Source: Bacilli bacterium
GTDB taxonomy: Bacteria; Bacillota_I; Bacilli_A; RF39; UBA660
DNA: 60,792 bases
NCBI GenBank assembly: GCA_017404555.1
Contig: JAFRCD010000004.1
Coordinates: 1 to 60,792, forward strand
Direction: 5' to 3'
The stretch's first letter is position 1. Each line of letters starts with the position of its first letter. The notes beneath the pieces are model-generated. The model was given only the letters and a program-made list of their open reading frames with translations, did no database searches and was not told where the DNA came from. Positions 7,916 to 16,064 of the stretch are shown here, piece after piece. Position numbers and translations under genes: made by a program.

Positions 7916-8257
7916 ATGCTGAATGTGAGTTTATTAGAACAATTATTAGTTATTGCGATGGCTTTATCAACAATAACTTGCGCTATGATTCAAAAAACTA
8001 AAGGCTTTTTTAAATGTAGTGATTGTCTTACAACTTATAGCTTTTTTGTTAATATTGCGATGGGTATTATCTTTTGTTTAAGCTTTACTAAAGTTAATTT
8101 TCCACTGAGTCTTTGGGTTGGATTATTTTCCTTTTTAGGAGCGGATACATTATTTAAATCATTAGAAGGTAAACTATCATCATACCGGGATATTGTTGAA
8201 GAAAAGTACATCAAAGTACCAAAAGAGAATATAATTAAAGCAGGGGGAGATAAGTAG
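7916..8257 (+). CDS. Phage-type holin
   Basis: This 113-residue protein has two or three membrane segments and a conserved LWVGLFSFLGADTLFKSLEG stretch (about residues 66-85) typical of the Phage_holin_5_2 family of Firmicute phages. GGGGGT lies before ATG. Its TAG stop overlaps the GTG start of the lysin gene by one base, the classic holin-lysin arrangement. No capsid, tail, integrase or replication genes flank it, so it is either a phage remnant or a domesticated export/lysis pair. Confidence 0.7.
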   Translation: MLNVSLLEQLLVIAMALSTITCAMIQKTKGFFKCSDCLTTYSFFVNIAMGIIFCLSFTKVNFPLSLWVGLFSFLGADTLFKSLEGKLSSYRDIVEEKYIKVPKENIIKAGGDK

Positions 8258-8907
8258 TGGAGAAACCAATTTATCCAACAATGACTATGCGTATAACCCA
8301 AGGGTATGGTATTGGATCTCATCGTAATAGCTTTGCGATTGATGAAGCAGGAGCTAATACTGGTATTGAGTCATTACGGGCACCATTTACGGGAATAATT
8401 AAAAAGATTTATACAGCTGATGCCAATGAAATATGGTTGGAAAGTATTGATAAGGTTGAATATCCTGATGGTACAATTGATTATATGACTGTTTTATTTG
8501 CCCATGATAATGATGTTTCTAATTTATATGTTGGTAAAAAAATAAATAGAGGGGAATTGTTCTACCAAGAAGGAACTAAAGGTAATGTAACAGGAGCCCA
8601 TTGTCACATTGAATGTGCTCGAGGTAAATTTACTGGTAGTGGTTGGTATAAGAATAGTGCCGGTTATTGGTCAATTATTAATGGTAAAGCTCCAGAAGAT
8701 TGTCTTTTTATTGATGATAGTATTAAAATAATTAATCGTAATGGTTATAACTTTAAAAAAATAGAAACACCTAAACCAACAGTAACTACTAAACCAGTTG
8801 TCAAAGAAGAGAAAATTAAAGATAATAAAAAGTTGATTTTTACTTGTATAAAGAAGGGAATATATGCTATTGAACTTAATAAAGGAGATAAATTATATTT
8901 AGAATAA
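8257..8907 (+). CDS. M23 peptidase, endolysin-like
   Basis: The 216-residue protein has an M23 (lysostaphin-type) zinc peptidase domain: His22 and Asp29 in SHRNSFAIDE, and His115/His117 in AHCHIE. There is no signal peptide, as expected for a lysin released by the preceding holin. A short linker rich in Pro/Thr/Lys (about 169-190) leads to a small C-terminal segment that may bind the wall. The GTG start overlaps the holin stop and has GGGGGAG upstream. All metal ligands are present, so it is probably active. Confidence 0.75.
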   Translation: MEKPIYPTMTMRITQGYGIGSHRNSFAIDEAGANTGIESLRAPFTGIIKKIYTADANEIWLESIDKVEYPDGTIDYMTVLFAHDNDVSNLYVGKKINRGELFYQEGTKGNVTGAHCHIECARGKFTGSGWYKNSAGYWSIINGKAPEDCLFIDDSIKIINRNGYNFKKIETPKPTVTTKPVVKEEKIKDNKKLIFTCIKKGIYAIELNKGDKLYLE

Positions 8908-8919
8908 TTTATCTTTTTT
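8886..8919 (+). terminator. Terminator overlapping the end of the M23 gene
   Basis: AGATAAATTA (8886-8895) pairs perfectly with TAATTTATCT (8905-8914), followed by T. The stem includes the last codons and the stop. Confidence 0.75.
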
Positions 8920-8954
8920 GTTTTGTGTGATATATTATTGGTGGAAGTGAGATT

Positions 8955-9689
8955 ATGGAAGCCACTAAAAAGAAAAAGATTATTGATGGATTATATCAAT
9001 ATTCAATGCTATTTTTAATCGGTTGTTTTTTAGGTTGTATATTTGAAACTATTCTCTGTTATTTCCAAAGGGGATATATTGAAAGTAGAAGTGGTTTGAT
9101 TTATGGACCATTTAATTTAGTATATGGCTTTGGTCTTCTAGTAATAATATTAGTTTTAAAAAGGTATAAAAAGGCCTATAGCATCTTCCTAGTAGGAGCT
9201 CTATTAGGTGGTATTGTAGAATATATTTGTTCTTGGATTCAAGAAGTTTTCTTTCATACTACTTCTTGGAATTATAGTCACTATTTTTTAAATTTTGATG
9301 GTAGAACTAGTGCCTATCATATGATTTGGTGGGGTATTCTAGCCCTTCTATTTATGAAGCATCTTTATCCATCATTGATGAAATTAATTAAAAAAATAAA
9401 AAAAGGAAGATTAGCTATAGCTATTATCATCATTGTTTTCTTTATTCTTAATTCCTTTATTAGTGCTTATGCTAACTGTCGTCAGTATGAACGTAGTAAG
9501 CATATTAAAGCTACTAATGCCATTCAAGTTTTCTTTGATAAACATTATCCTGATGAACGAGTAAATAAAGTATATCCTAACAGAAGGGATTCTGTTACAC
9601 ACGAAAAGATTAATAAAAAGAAATCACCCAAGGGCAATATCCAAAATCATCATAATCGTAAAACCAATAAGCGTAAACAAGGCCATTAG
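8955..9689 (+). CDS. CmpB-type (ABC transporter type IV) membrane protein
   Basis: This 244-residue protein has about five membrane helices and the PF06541 hallmarks: GCFLGCIFET, a SRSGLIYGPFNLVYGFG motif, GGIVEYICSW and a W-N-Y-S region. The family is annotated as a putative ABC-transporter but no ATPase accompanies it, so the function is unknown. After the last helix comes a basic, His/Lys/Asn-rich cytoplasmic tail (about 190-244). The last 66 bases overlap the end of the oppositely oriented ZIP gene, so much of this tail is encoded antisense to it. Confidence 0.75.
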   Translation: MEATKKKKIIDGLYQYSMLFLIGCFLGCIFETILCYFQRGYIESRSGLIYGPFNLVYGFGLLVIILVLKRYKKAYSIFLVGALLGGIVEYICSWIQEVFFHTTSWNYSHYFLNFDGRTSAYHMIWWGILALLFMKHLYPSLMKLIKKIKKGRLAIAIIIIVFFILNSFISAYANCRQYERSKHIKATNAIQVFFDKHYPDERVNKVYPNRRDSVTHEKINKKKSPKGNIQNHHNRKTNKRKQGH

Positions 9690-10421
9690 GTCTTTTTTTG
9701 GATTGGTTTGACTTTCAGGTATTAACTCTACTACAACGACATAGATCATAGCACCAGCAGCAAAAGCTAAAACAAAAGGTAAAATAGTTTTAATTCTTAA
9801 AGAAAGAAGGGCACCTATGACAGCAGCAATTGGTTCTACAAAGCCACTTAATTGACCATAGAAAAAGGCCTTTTTTCTAGAATATCCTTCTCTTCTCAAA
9901 GGAAGAGATATGGCACTACCTTCAGGGAAGTTTTGAATACCAATACCTAAGGCTAGTACCAAAGCAGCAGCAATACTAGCACCCTTGATATGATAAGAAG
10001 CAGATGCAAAAGCAACTCCTACTATCGCGCCTTCAGGAATATTATGAATAACAATGGAAAGAACTAAAGCCATAGTTCTTTTTTTAGCAGAACTAGTCTT
10101 GATATTTTTCTTTTTATAATATATTTCAAATAGTTTATCAAAAATGAAAAGTAAAGCACCTCCAGTAATAAAACCAAGAGCTAATATTAACCAGATATTT
10201 TGTTTAATTTCTTTAGCAATTTCTATTGCTGGTTCTATCAAGGAAAAGAAACTAGCAGCTATCATAACACCAGCCGAAAAACCTAATAAAGCATCCATAA
10301 TATTCTTTTTAATTGTTTTAAAAAAGAAAACTACTGAAGCTCCCAGAGCAGTAATACTCCAAGTAAATAGTCCTGCTAATAAAGACTGTAAAACTGGTGA
10401 TAAATTAGTAAAAAAAGTCAT
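9624..10421 (-). CDS. ZIP family metal transporter (GufA type)
   Basis: The 265-residue protein has eight predicted helices and ZIP motifs: GFSAGVMIAASFFSL, HNIPEGAIVGVAF (helix 4) and IQNFPEGSAISLPLRREG (helix 5). The Gln-Asn form of the second motif is normal for the GufA branch. It probably moves zinc or other divalent metals across the membrane. GAGGTG stands before ATG, and TATAAT lies just upstream (on the - strand near 10430-10440). It ends in TGA, uncommon in this window, inside the facing CmpB-type gene. Confidence 0.88.
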   Translation of the reverse strand: MTFFTNLSPVLQSLLAGLFTWSITALGASVVFFFKTIKKNIMDALLGFSAGVMIAASFFSLIEPAIEIAKEIKQNIWLILALGFITGGALLFIFDKLFEIYYKKKNIKTSSAKKRTMALVLSIVIHNIPEGAIVGVAFASASYHIKGASIAAALVLALGIGIQNFPEGSAISLPLRREGYSRKKAFFYGQLSGFVEPIAAVIGALLSLRIKTILPFVLAFAAGAMIYVVVVELIPESQTNPKKDLMALFTLIGFTIMMILDIALG

Positions 10422-10472
10422 AAGTTACACCTCAACATTATAACTTATGACTAAAGAAAAGATTGGTATAGG

Positions 10473-10706
10473 CTAACGAATAGAACGTAGATCTAAAGCT
10501 TTGATTATTAAACCATCAATTACTAAATAGATTTTATTGCCATGATAATTAATGTGATTATTCTTAATAAAGTTATAGCAGCGATTAGTTAAAGAAAGAG
10601 TACTTTCTTCATTATTAAAATCTATACCCATTTCATATTTTAAATCCAAGTATAGATAGATTACTTCATCATACCCAATTCTTTTAATTTCATAGTTTTG
10701 AAACAT
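10473..10706 (-). CDS. Hypothetical 77-residue protein
   Basis: I do not recognise this small soluble protein. It has mixed charged and aromatic residues (IYLYLDLKYE near residue 16) and no signal peptide or membrane helix. AGGTGATT directly upstream of ATG supports translation. It lies 51 bases before the ZIP gene on the same strand, so the two may be co-transcribed, although a TATAAT in the gap gives ZIP its own possible promoter. Confidence 0.55.
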   Translation of the reverse strand: MFQNYEIKRIGYDEVIYLYLDLKYEMGIDFNNEESTLSLTNRCYNFIKNNHINYHGNKIYLVIDGLIIKALDLRSIR

Positions 10707-10750
10707 CTAATCACCTAGTATTAGTATGAAATAATAATTTTTAAGTATAC

Positions 10751-10790
10751 AAAAAAAGATTTTAAAACTGAAAAGCTTTAAAATCTTTTG
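10751..10790 (-). terminator. Terminator of the phospholipase-like gene
   Basis: On the - strand, AAAAGATTTTAAA pairs with TTTTAAAATCTTTT around the stop codon, followed by a run of seven T. Confidence 0.75.
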
Positions 10791-11739
10791 GTATATCACA
10801 ATCTAGTCCAGTAGTATAACTCTTATTACCAAACACTTTATCTAGATTAACTCTTTTACCAGCCAAATATCTATTAACATCTTTAATCATTTTGTCAGTT
10901 TCATCTAAGGCTTCTAGATAAAGTTCAACAAATGATTTATTACTCTTAATAGATGGATCTACTGGATTATACCAAACATCATGATTACTATTTAAAAAGT
11001 TATGACGATCATCTAGTGGGTAATAATATGACACTGGTTCAAAACGGAAGGCCTTCTTACTAGTAAAGGAATCAATAAACTTATAAAAGTTTCTCTTGAT
11101 ACCATTAGGATCTCTTCTAAATCTCTGAAGACATTTTTCCATTTGTTTTAAACAAACATAGTAATATTCAGACATATAATTAACATCATATACTTTTTTA
11201 AATACATCATCTAACATATCCGCAAGACCTTCAGTGAAAGGCTCAATATCAAAAGTAAAATCACTAACACTAAAAGTATAAGGATTAGAATTAGTTCTTC
11301 TTCTAATCATATCGTTATCTAAGAAAACTTCCATAAAGTTATGAACACCATTGTATTTATAAGTATCAGGATTATCTTTATTTAACCAACCAGTCTTATA
11401 AATGACATATGGATGAACAGTAGAATCCAATGAATAATGACTAATTGCTCCATATAAGAAACTCATAACTTCAGGATTATCAGTTAGATTATTCTCTTTA
11501 ATATATTCTACTAATGACTTAAGATATTCACCCGTTTTATTCTCATGAAAATAACGATGAAACCTACGTACATCTTTACCCCTTCTTAGATTCGCAACAT
11601 TAAAAAACATAATAGGATCCATGCTTTGGGCAAACATCTTTAATTTTTCAGGATTGTTTCCAACTTTCTCTTTACTATCTTCATCTAATAGATCATAAAT
11701 ATCTAAAGCAAAGAAAGAATGAGTTGCGGTTGCTGGCAT
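10762..11739 (-). CDS. Zinc-dependent phospholipase C-like protein
   Basis: This 325-residue protein matches the Zn_dep_PLPC family: MPATATHSFFALD at the N-terminus (His7, Asp13), GAISHYSLDSTVHPY (about 112-126) and HNFMEVFLD (about 150-158), together supplying the His/Asp/Glu zinc ligands. Unlike the clostridial alpha-toxin it has no signal peptide, so it is probably cytoplasmic and may act on lipid or another phosphoester; the substrate cannot be read from sequence. AAGGAGGGGG precedes ATG, and a TTTACA/TATAAT promoter with a 17-base spacer lies upstream. Confidence 0.8.
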   Translation of the reverse strand: MPATATHSFFALDIYDLLDEDSKEKVGNNPEKLKMFAQSMDPIMFFNVANLRRGKDVRRFHRYFHENKTGEYLKSLVEYIKENNLTDNPEVMSFLYGAISHYSLDSTVHPYVIYKTGWLNKDNPDTYKYNGVHNFMEVFLDNDMIRRRTNSNPYTFSVSDFTFDIEPFTEGLADMLDDVFKKVYDVNYMSEYYYVCLKQMEKCLQRFRRDPNGIKRNFYKFIDSFTSKKAFRFEPVSYYYPLDDRHNFLNSNHDVWYNPVDPSIKSNKSFVELYLEALDETDKMIKDVNRYLAGKRVNLDKVFGNKSYTTGLDCDIPKDFKAFQF

Positions 11740-11852
11740 AAAACCCCCTCCTTAATTGGCTCATATTATAACATATTTAGCTACTTTTGTAAATATTTGC
11801 GAACAATTTTAATAAAGTGTGATATAATCATAATGAGGATAAGGTGGCTACA
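11740..11852. promoter_or_regulatory. Divergent promoter region
   Basis: On the - strand, TTTACA and TATAAT with a 17-base spacer serve the phospholipase-like gene. On the + strand, an extended -10 (TGATATAAT, ending about 11828) serves the abi-htrA pair. The two elements lie back to back within about 100 bases. Confidence 0.65.
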
Positions 11853-12806
11853 ATGGTATTAGAGAAACAATTTAGAAATCTAGATGAACAAATAGAAATA
11901 TTAAAGAATAAAGGCTTAAAAATAGATGATGAAGATTATGCCAAAGAAGTTCTTTTACGAGAGAACTATTTCTTTATTATGGGTTATCGCCATTTATTCT
12001 TGAAAGATGATACTAGTAGGACATATATAGAAGGTGCAACTTTTGAAGAATTATATAGTATGTTTCTATTTGATCGTACTATTAGAAATATCTTATTTAA
12101 GAATCTATTGATAATTGAAAATAACTTAAAGTCAATTATTTCTTACCAATTATCAAAGATGTATGGGTATCGCGAAAGAGATTACTTGCGTAGTAAGAAC
12201 TTTACTAATAATACTGAAAAGCAAAGACAAGTTAATGATTTAATAAAAAAGATTAAAAGACAAGTACGCGTTAATGGTAAAGATAATACTGCTACTGAAC
12301 ACTATGTCAGTAACTATGGTTATATTCCTTTGTGGATATTAGTTAAAGTTTTATCTTTTGGTATTGTTAGTGAGATGTATTCAATTCTAAAGAGTAGTGA
12401 TCAAAAAGATATTGCGGAAGTATATGGTATAACGGTAGAAAACATGCTTAGTTATTTACCAGTTTTAGCAAATTACCGTAATTTATGTGCCCATGAAGAG
12501 ATCTTATATGATCATAAAACACAAAAGGAAATAGATGATACTATATATCATAAAATGCTTAATATTAAAAAAGAGAATAATGAGTATATTTATGGTAAAA
12601 ACGATATTTTAGCGCTTATTATCATTATGAAGCAGATGCTTAAGGATGAAGAATTTACTAATATGATGTATGAAATAGGGAACGCTATTGAAACATTAGG
12701 TTATAATCTTAAGAGTATTAAGATTGAAAAAGTATTATCTATCTTAGGATTACCAGATAATTGGGATCAATTAATTAACATCGAAAGGAAGGGTAAAAAT
12801 GAATAA
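11853..12806 (+). CDS. Abi family (AbiD/F-like HEPN) protein
   Basis: This 317-residue protein matches the Abi_2 family, found in abortive-infection systems such as lactococcal AbiD and AbiF. Conserved features are KQFRNLDEQIEILKNKGL at the start, ENYFFIMGY, LFDRTIRNIL and a HEPN RNase motif R-x4-H in YRNLCAHEE (Arg209, His214). It may therefore be an RNase that is toxic when phage infection unleashes it; that role is inferred from the family. ATG 11853 is chosen over GTG 11844 because AAGGTGG sits 5 bases before it. It overlaps htrA by 8 bases, an unusual coupling for a defence gene. Confidence 0.75.
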   Translation: MVLEKQFRNLDEQIEILKNKGLKIDDEDYAKEVLLRENYFFIMGYRHLFLKDDTSRTYIEGATFEELYSMFLFDRTIRNILFKNLLIIENNLKSIISYQLSKMYGYRERDYLRSKNFTNNTEKQRQVNDLIKKIKRQVRVNGKDNTATEHYVSNYGYIPLWILVKVLSFGIVSEMYSILKSSDQKDIAEVYGITVENMLSYLPVLANYRNLCAHEEILYDHKTQKEIDDTIYHKMLNIKKENNEYIYGKNDILALIIIMKQMLKDEEFTNMMYEIGNAIETLGYNLKSIKIEKVLSILGLPDNWDQLINIERKGKNE

Positions 12807-13896
12807 AGTAGGGAGAATAATTTTAGGTATAGTTATTGGTTTAATAATTGGTATTTTAGGTATGTATACTTTAATGCTTTTTACACCAGTTTTAGATAAA
12901 TTCTTACCAAGTAGTACAGTTATTACTAAAGATAAAACTAAAGTAGTAGAAAAATCTTCATTAGCTCCTTCAATTAAGAAAATAAAGAATGCTGTAGTAG
13001 CTATTGAAGGGTATAAATCTACCCAAAAAGGATCAACTGGTACTGGTTTTGTCTATAAAGTAGATGATAAATATGGTTATATTTTAACTAATCAACATGT
13101 TATTGCTAATGTTGATAGTATTCATCTAATTCTTACTAATGACAAAGTAATTGAAGGAAAAGCCTTAGGTGGTGATGAATACTTAGATTTGGCTGTTATA
13201 CAAGTAGATAAGAAGGATGTTCTTGCTATTGCTGACCTAGGTACATCAGAGAAATCTGAAATTGGTGATCAAGTCTTTACTGTTGGTTCACCTCTAGGAG
13301 AAGAATATCGAGGCAGTGTAACTAGTGGTATTTTGTCTGGTAAAGATCGAATGGTTTCAGTTAATGTATCCAATTCCACAAATAGTGATTGGGTTATGAA
13401 AGTATTACAAACTGATGCTGCTGTAAATCCCGGTAATAGTGGAGGACCTCTTGTTAATATTAATGGTCAAGTTATAGGTGTTATTTCAATGAAATTATCT
13501 GATGAGGACATTGAAGGTATGGGCTTTGCTATCCCTATGGAAACAGCACTTGCTCATCTAGATGCATTAGAAAAAAACAAAACAATTGAATGGCCAGTTA
13601 TGGGTATATCTATGTCTAATATTGATGATGCTGGAGCTATTTATAAATACCGTCTAAATATTAAAAAGAAACCAAGTTATGGAGCCTTAGTTGCTAAAGT
13701 AGAGAAAGATGGTGCTGCTGATAAAGCCGGTCTAAAAAGCGGAGACGTTATAGTAGCTGTTGATGGTCAAAAAGTAAAGAATTCTGCTTATTTAAGATAT
13801 GAACTTTATAAACATAAAATAGGGGATAAAGTAGAAGTAACCTATATTAGAGATGGAAAAGAAGGAAAAACCAAAGTAACTTTAGAAAAAGAGTAG
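12799..13896 (+). CDS. htrA: HtrA/DegP-type serine protease with PDZ domain
   Basis: HtrA degrades misfolded proteins at the outer face of the membrane. The 365-residue protein has an N-terminal membrane anchor (about 7-30), a trypsin-like domain with complete triad (His100 in TNQHV, Asp130 in YLDLAV, Ser214 in GNSGGP) and one C-terminal PDZ domain (about 275-360, with AGLKSGDVIVAVDG). Length and layout match Bacillus HtrA. Start ATG 12799 has GGAAGGG upstream and overlaps the abi stop. A terminator follows. Confidence 0.93.
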   Translation: MNKVGRIILGIVIGLIIGILGMYTLMLFTPVLDKFLPSSTVITKDKTKVVEKSSLAPSIKKIKNAVVAIEGYKSTQKGSTGTGFVYKVDDKYGYILTNQHVIANVDSIHLILTNDKVIEGKALGGDEYLDLAVIQVDKKDVLAIADLGTSEKSEIGDQVFTVGSPLGEEYRGSVTSGILSGKDRMVSVNVSNSTNSDWVMKVLQTDAAVNPGNSGGPLVNINGQVIGVISMKLSDEDIEGMGFAIPMETALAHLDALEKNKTIEWPVMGISMSNIDDAGAIYKYRLNIKKKPSYGALVAKVEKDGAADKAGLKSGDVIVAVDGQKVKNSAYLRYELYKHKIGDKVEVTYIRDGKEGKTKVTLEKE

Positions 13897-13916
13897 TTTT
13901 TAACTACTCTTTTTTA
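13885..13916 (+). terminator. Terminator after htrA
   Basis: AAAAGAGTAGTT and AACTACTCTTTT flank a short T loop and run into more T. The stem spans the stop codon. Confidence 0.85.
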
Positions 13917-14058
13917 AATGTTATAAAACTATATATAATATAGTTCTATAAACAAGGTATATCAACATATAAACATGGTTCATGTAGAATACACTAAAAA
14001 CACTAAAAAAAAACTAGCTAAAGAAGACACTCATTTGACACTTTTATGACAAGAAAAA

Positions 14059-14088
14059 TTGACTTTTTTCGCTAAAAAAAGGTATAAT
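14059..14088 (+). promoter_or_regulatory. Promoter of the TasA/SipW-type cluster
   Basis: TTGACT at 14059-14064 and a perfect TATAAT at 14083-14088 with an 18-base spacer. The rest of 13917-14168 has no gene I can support. It is very AT-rich, includes an A-rich stretch, and leaves a leader of about 75 bases before the first gene. Confidence 0.7.
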
Positions 14089-14168
14089 TAAATAGTAAAG
14101 TAGGAGAATATGTAATATATAGTATGTCTCTTTTTTTACGAAGCATTTACTATATAAGGAGGTGGATT

Positions 14169-14708
14169 ATGAAAGGGAATAAAAAGATTCTAACATTAGC
14201 AGTTCTAATTCTTCTAGTTGCAGTATGCTTTGGTGCTTATGCCATCTATCGTTCAGCTGCAGATGGAGATGGAAGTGTTGCTGCAGCAGAATGGTCAGTA
14301 AAGATTAATAATACTGATATTGATTCAGCAAACTTCGATTTCGATGCTGATGATATTACTTGGACTTCTTTAACTGGTTACAATGATACTATTGCTCCAG
14401 GGTCAGAAGGATACATTGATATTGCTGTTGATGCTACAGGATCCGAAGTTGATGTGCTTTTGTCTGCAACATTAGATACATCTAACTTACCAACTGGAAT
14501 GACTGCTACAGTTCAAGGTGGTGGTTCTCAAACTATCGCTTATAATGCGTCATCAATGGCAACAACAGTTAGAATTAATATTGCCTGGGCTGGTGCAGAG
14601 TCAGATACTACTGCAAAAGATACTACTGATATGAATGTAGCTGGAACTGATCTATCATTACCTGTTACTTTAACAGCTAAACAATCATTAACTAGCCACG
14701 CATCATAA
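14169..14708 (+). CDS. TasA/camelysin-like secreted protein with SipW-type signal
   Basis: This 179-residue protein has a signal segment ending CFGAYAIYRSA (about 18-28) of the type cut by SipW-like signal peptidases. The mature part is beta-rich, acidic and almost free of Cys, with IAPGSEGYIDIAV and a W-x-G-(A/D)-x-SD(T/S)TAKD stretch that recurs in the next gene. These are traits of TasA/CalY fibre subunits. As first gene after the promoter, with AAGGAGGTGG 4 bases before ATG 14169, and followed by stable hairpins, it is likely the most abundant product of the operon. An upstream in-frame ATG (14124) has no ribosome site. The family call is moderate, since similarity is mostly in the signal and general composition. 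Confidence 0.65.
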   Translation: MKGNKKILTLAVLILLVAVCFGAYAIYRSAADGDGSVAAAEWSVKINNTDIDSANFDFDADDITWTSLTGYNDTIAPGSEGYIDIAVDATGSEVDVLLSATLDTSNLPTGMTATVQGGGSQTIAYNASSMATTVRINIAWAGAESDTTAKDTTDMNVAGTDLSLPVTLTAKQSLTSHAS

Positions 14709-14750
14709 TATAAAAATATAAAAAAGGATTAATAGTTAATACTATTCTTT

Positions 14751-14802
14751 CCTTTAAAGCTTATAAATCTAAAGCCTATAAATTATTTATAGGCTTTAAA
14801 GG
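14751..14802 (+). promoter_or_regulatory. Pair of mutually exclusive hairpins after the first cluster gene
   Basis: An outer stem pairs 14751-14768 with 14785-14802 (18 pairs, one G-U). An inner alternative pairs 14771-14781 with 14787-14797 (11 perfect pairs). Both use the same 3' arm, because AAAGC(C/T)TATAAAT is directly repeated in the 5' half. No long T run follows, so this is more likely an RNA processing, stabilising or attenuating element than a full terminator. The next ribosome site starts inside or just after it. Confidence 0.55.
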
Positions 14803-14814
14803 GAAGTGGGGAAA

Positions 14815-15603
14815 ATGGAAAAAGATCAAAAAGTAAAAGACGAAAGAAAAGAAAAAAGGGAAAAAATAATAGATAGAATAATAAAAATCGTCCTAATTAT
14901 CATTATTATTTTACTTCTGCTTCATAATTGTGAATTGATTAGAAGAGGGAAGTTACTTAATGGTAATGGTGATGTCATCGAGATCAAATGTGATAGTAAT
15001 GGTCAATGTGATGATAAAGACAAAGATAATCCTAAAACTGGGGATAATGGTACTGGTGGTAAATATGGTACTGCTATCAACGGTAAACAATCAGGAGGAT
15101 CATCAAGTTCTCAAGGAACAACACCATCTATAAAAGATGAAGATGATGATGACGATGATGACGAAGAATTCACTGTTTTTGACAAGAAAATAACTTGGGG
15201 TAGTGAATCAGTTCTAGATATTTTTGAAAAACCTATCTATGGTTATAATAAGAAGATAGCTCCAGGAGATCATAATGCTTATAAATTTACAGTTAAAAAT
15301 ATGACCAAATACAATTTAAAATATGATATGACCTTCACAGAAGTTGGTAATGATAACATGGAGATGAGGTACAAGCTTAAGAAAAATGGTTCTTATGTCG
15401 TTAGTAATTATGTGACTTATGATCAATTAGACTTAAGCAGCCAATTAATAAATTCTAAAAGTAGTGATGTATATTTACTAGAATGGAAATGGCTTGGTGA
15501 TAATTCTGATAGTACAGCTAAAGATAATAAGGATAAGGCTGCTGCTGGAGTAGCAACATATAAAATAAAAATTAATATTGAGGCTGAGAGTATAAATGGC
15601 TAA
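14815..15603 (+). CDS. Membrane-anchored TasA-like domain protein
   Basis: This 262-residue protein has a basic N-terminus, a single membrane helix (about 22-38), then a low-complexity linker rich in Gly/Ser/Asn and a run of Asp/Glu (about 106-118). The C-terminal beta domain has KKIAPGDHNAYKFTVKN and a WKWLGDNSDSTAKDNKD stretch resembling the 14169-14708 protein. It may anchor or nucleate a fibre made by that protein, as TapA does in Bacillus; this is inference. ATG 14815 is preferred over GTG 14806. The 3' end overlaps the signal peptidase gene by 8 bases. Confidence 0.6.
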   Translation: MEKDQKVKDERKEKREKIIDRIIKIVLIIIIILLLLHNCELIRRGKLLNGNGDVIEIKCDSNGQCDDKDKDNPKTGDNGTGGKYGTAINGKQSGGSSSSQGTTPSIKDEDDDDDDDEEFTVFDKKITWGSESVLDIFEKPIYGYNKKIAPGDHNAYKFTVKNMTKYNLKYDMTFTEVGNDNMEMRYKLKKNGSYVVSNYVTYDQLDLSSQLINSKSSDVYLLEWKWLGDNSDSTAKDNKDKAAAGVATYKIKINIEAESING

Positions 15604-16063
15604 AGCGTTAAAGATTATATTTAATATTATCCTTATCGCTTTTATTGCTGTTTTGGCTTTGTACTTTGTTTTAAGGTTTACTGGTCGAGCTCAGATCTAT
15701 AGAACCGAGACTGGTTCCATGGAAACAGATATCCATGCTGGTGACTACGTTTTAATCTTTGACAAGAAGAATTATGAAATTGGGGATATAGTTACTTATA
15801 AAAGAGGTAAGTATTATATTACTCATAGAATTATTAAAAAGAAAGGCGATAAAGTAATTACCAAAGGTGATGCTAATAACACTGAAGATAAAGCGACAAG
15901 TGTTAAAAACATTGTTGGTAAAGTGATTTATCGCGGTGGAGCCTTAAATATTCTAATAGATTACAAATATATAATTGCTAGTATATTACTAGGTTTATAC
16001 TTACTTAGTTGCTACATCAATGATCGAAAACCGAAGGAAGCAGAAAGTGAAGGGAAGTGTTAG
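15596..16063 (+). CDS. sipW: Signal peptidase I, ER/SipW type
   Basis: This 155-residue protein has an N-terminal membrane helix and a C-terminal one. The catalytic Ser41 is in TGSMETDIHAGD, and His77 in YITHRI stands where bacterial-type enzymes have Lys. That Ser-His form is characteristic of SipW and eukaryotic/archaeal signal peptidases. A KGDANN motif completes the active-site region. SipW cleaves a limited set of proteins such as TasA; three genes around it encode matching signal segments. It overlaps the gene before it by 8 bases, and the next starts 2 bases after its stop. Confidence 0.88.
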   Translation: MAKALKIIFNIILIAFIAVLALYFVLRFTGRAQIYRTETGSMETDIHAGDYVLIFDKKNYEIGDIVTYKRGKYYITHRIIKKKGDKVITKGDANNTEDKATSVKNIVGKVIYRGGALNILIDYKYIIASILLGLYLLSCYINDRKPKEAESEGKC

Positions 16064-16064
16064 T

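Noticed and set aside
7916-8919. Prophage at 8 kb
   Set aside because: Only holin and lysin are present; no integrase, structural or replication genes and no att-like repeats were seen.
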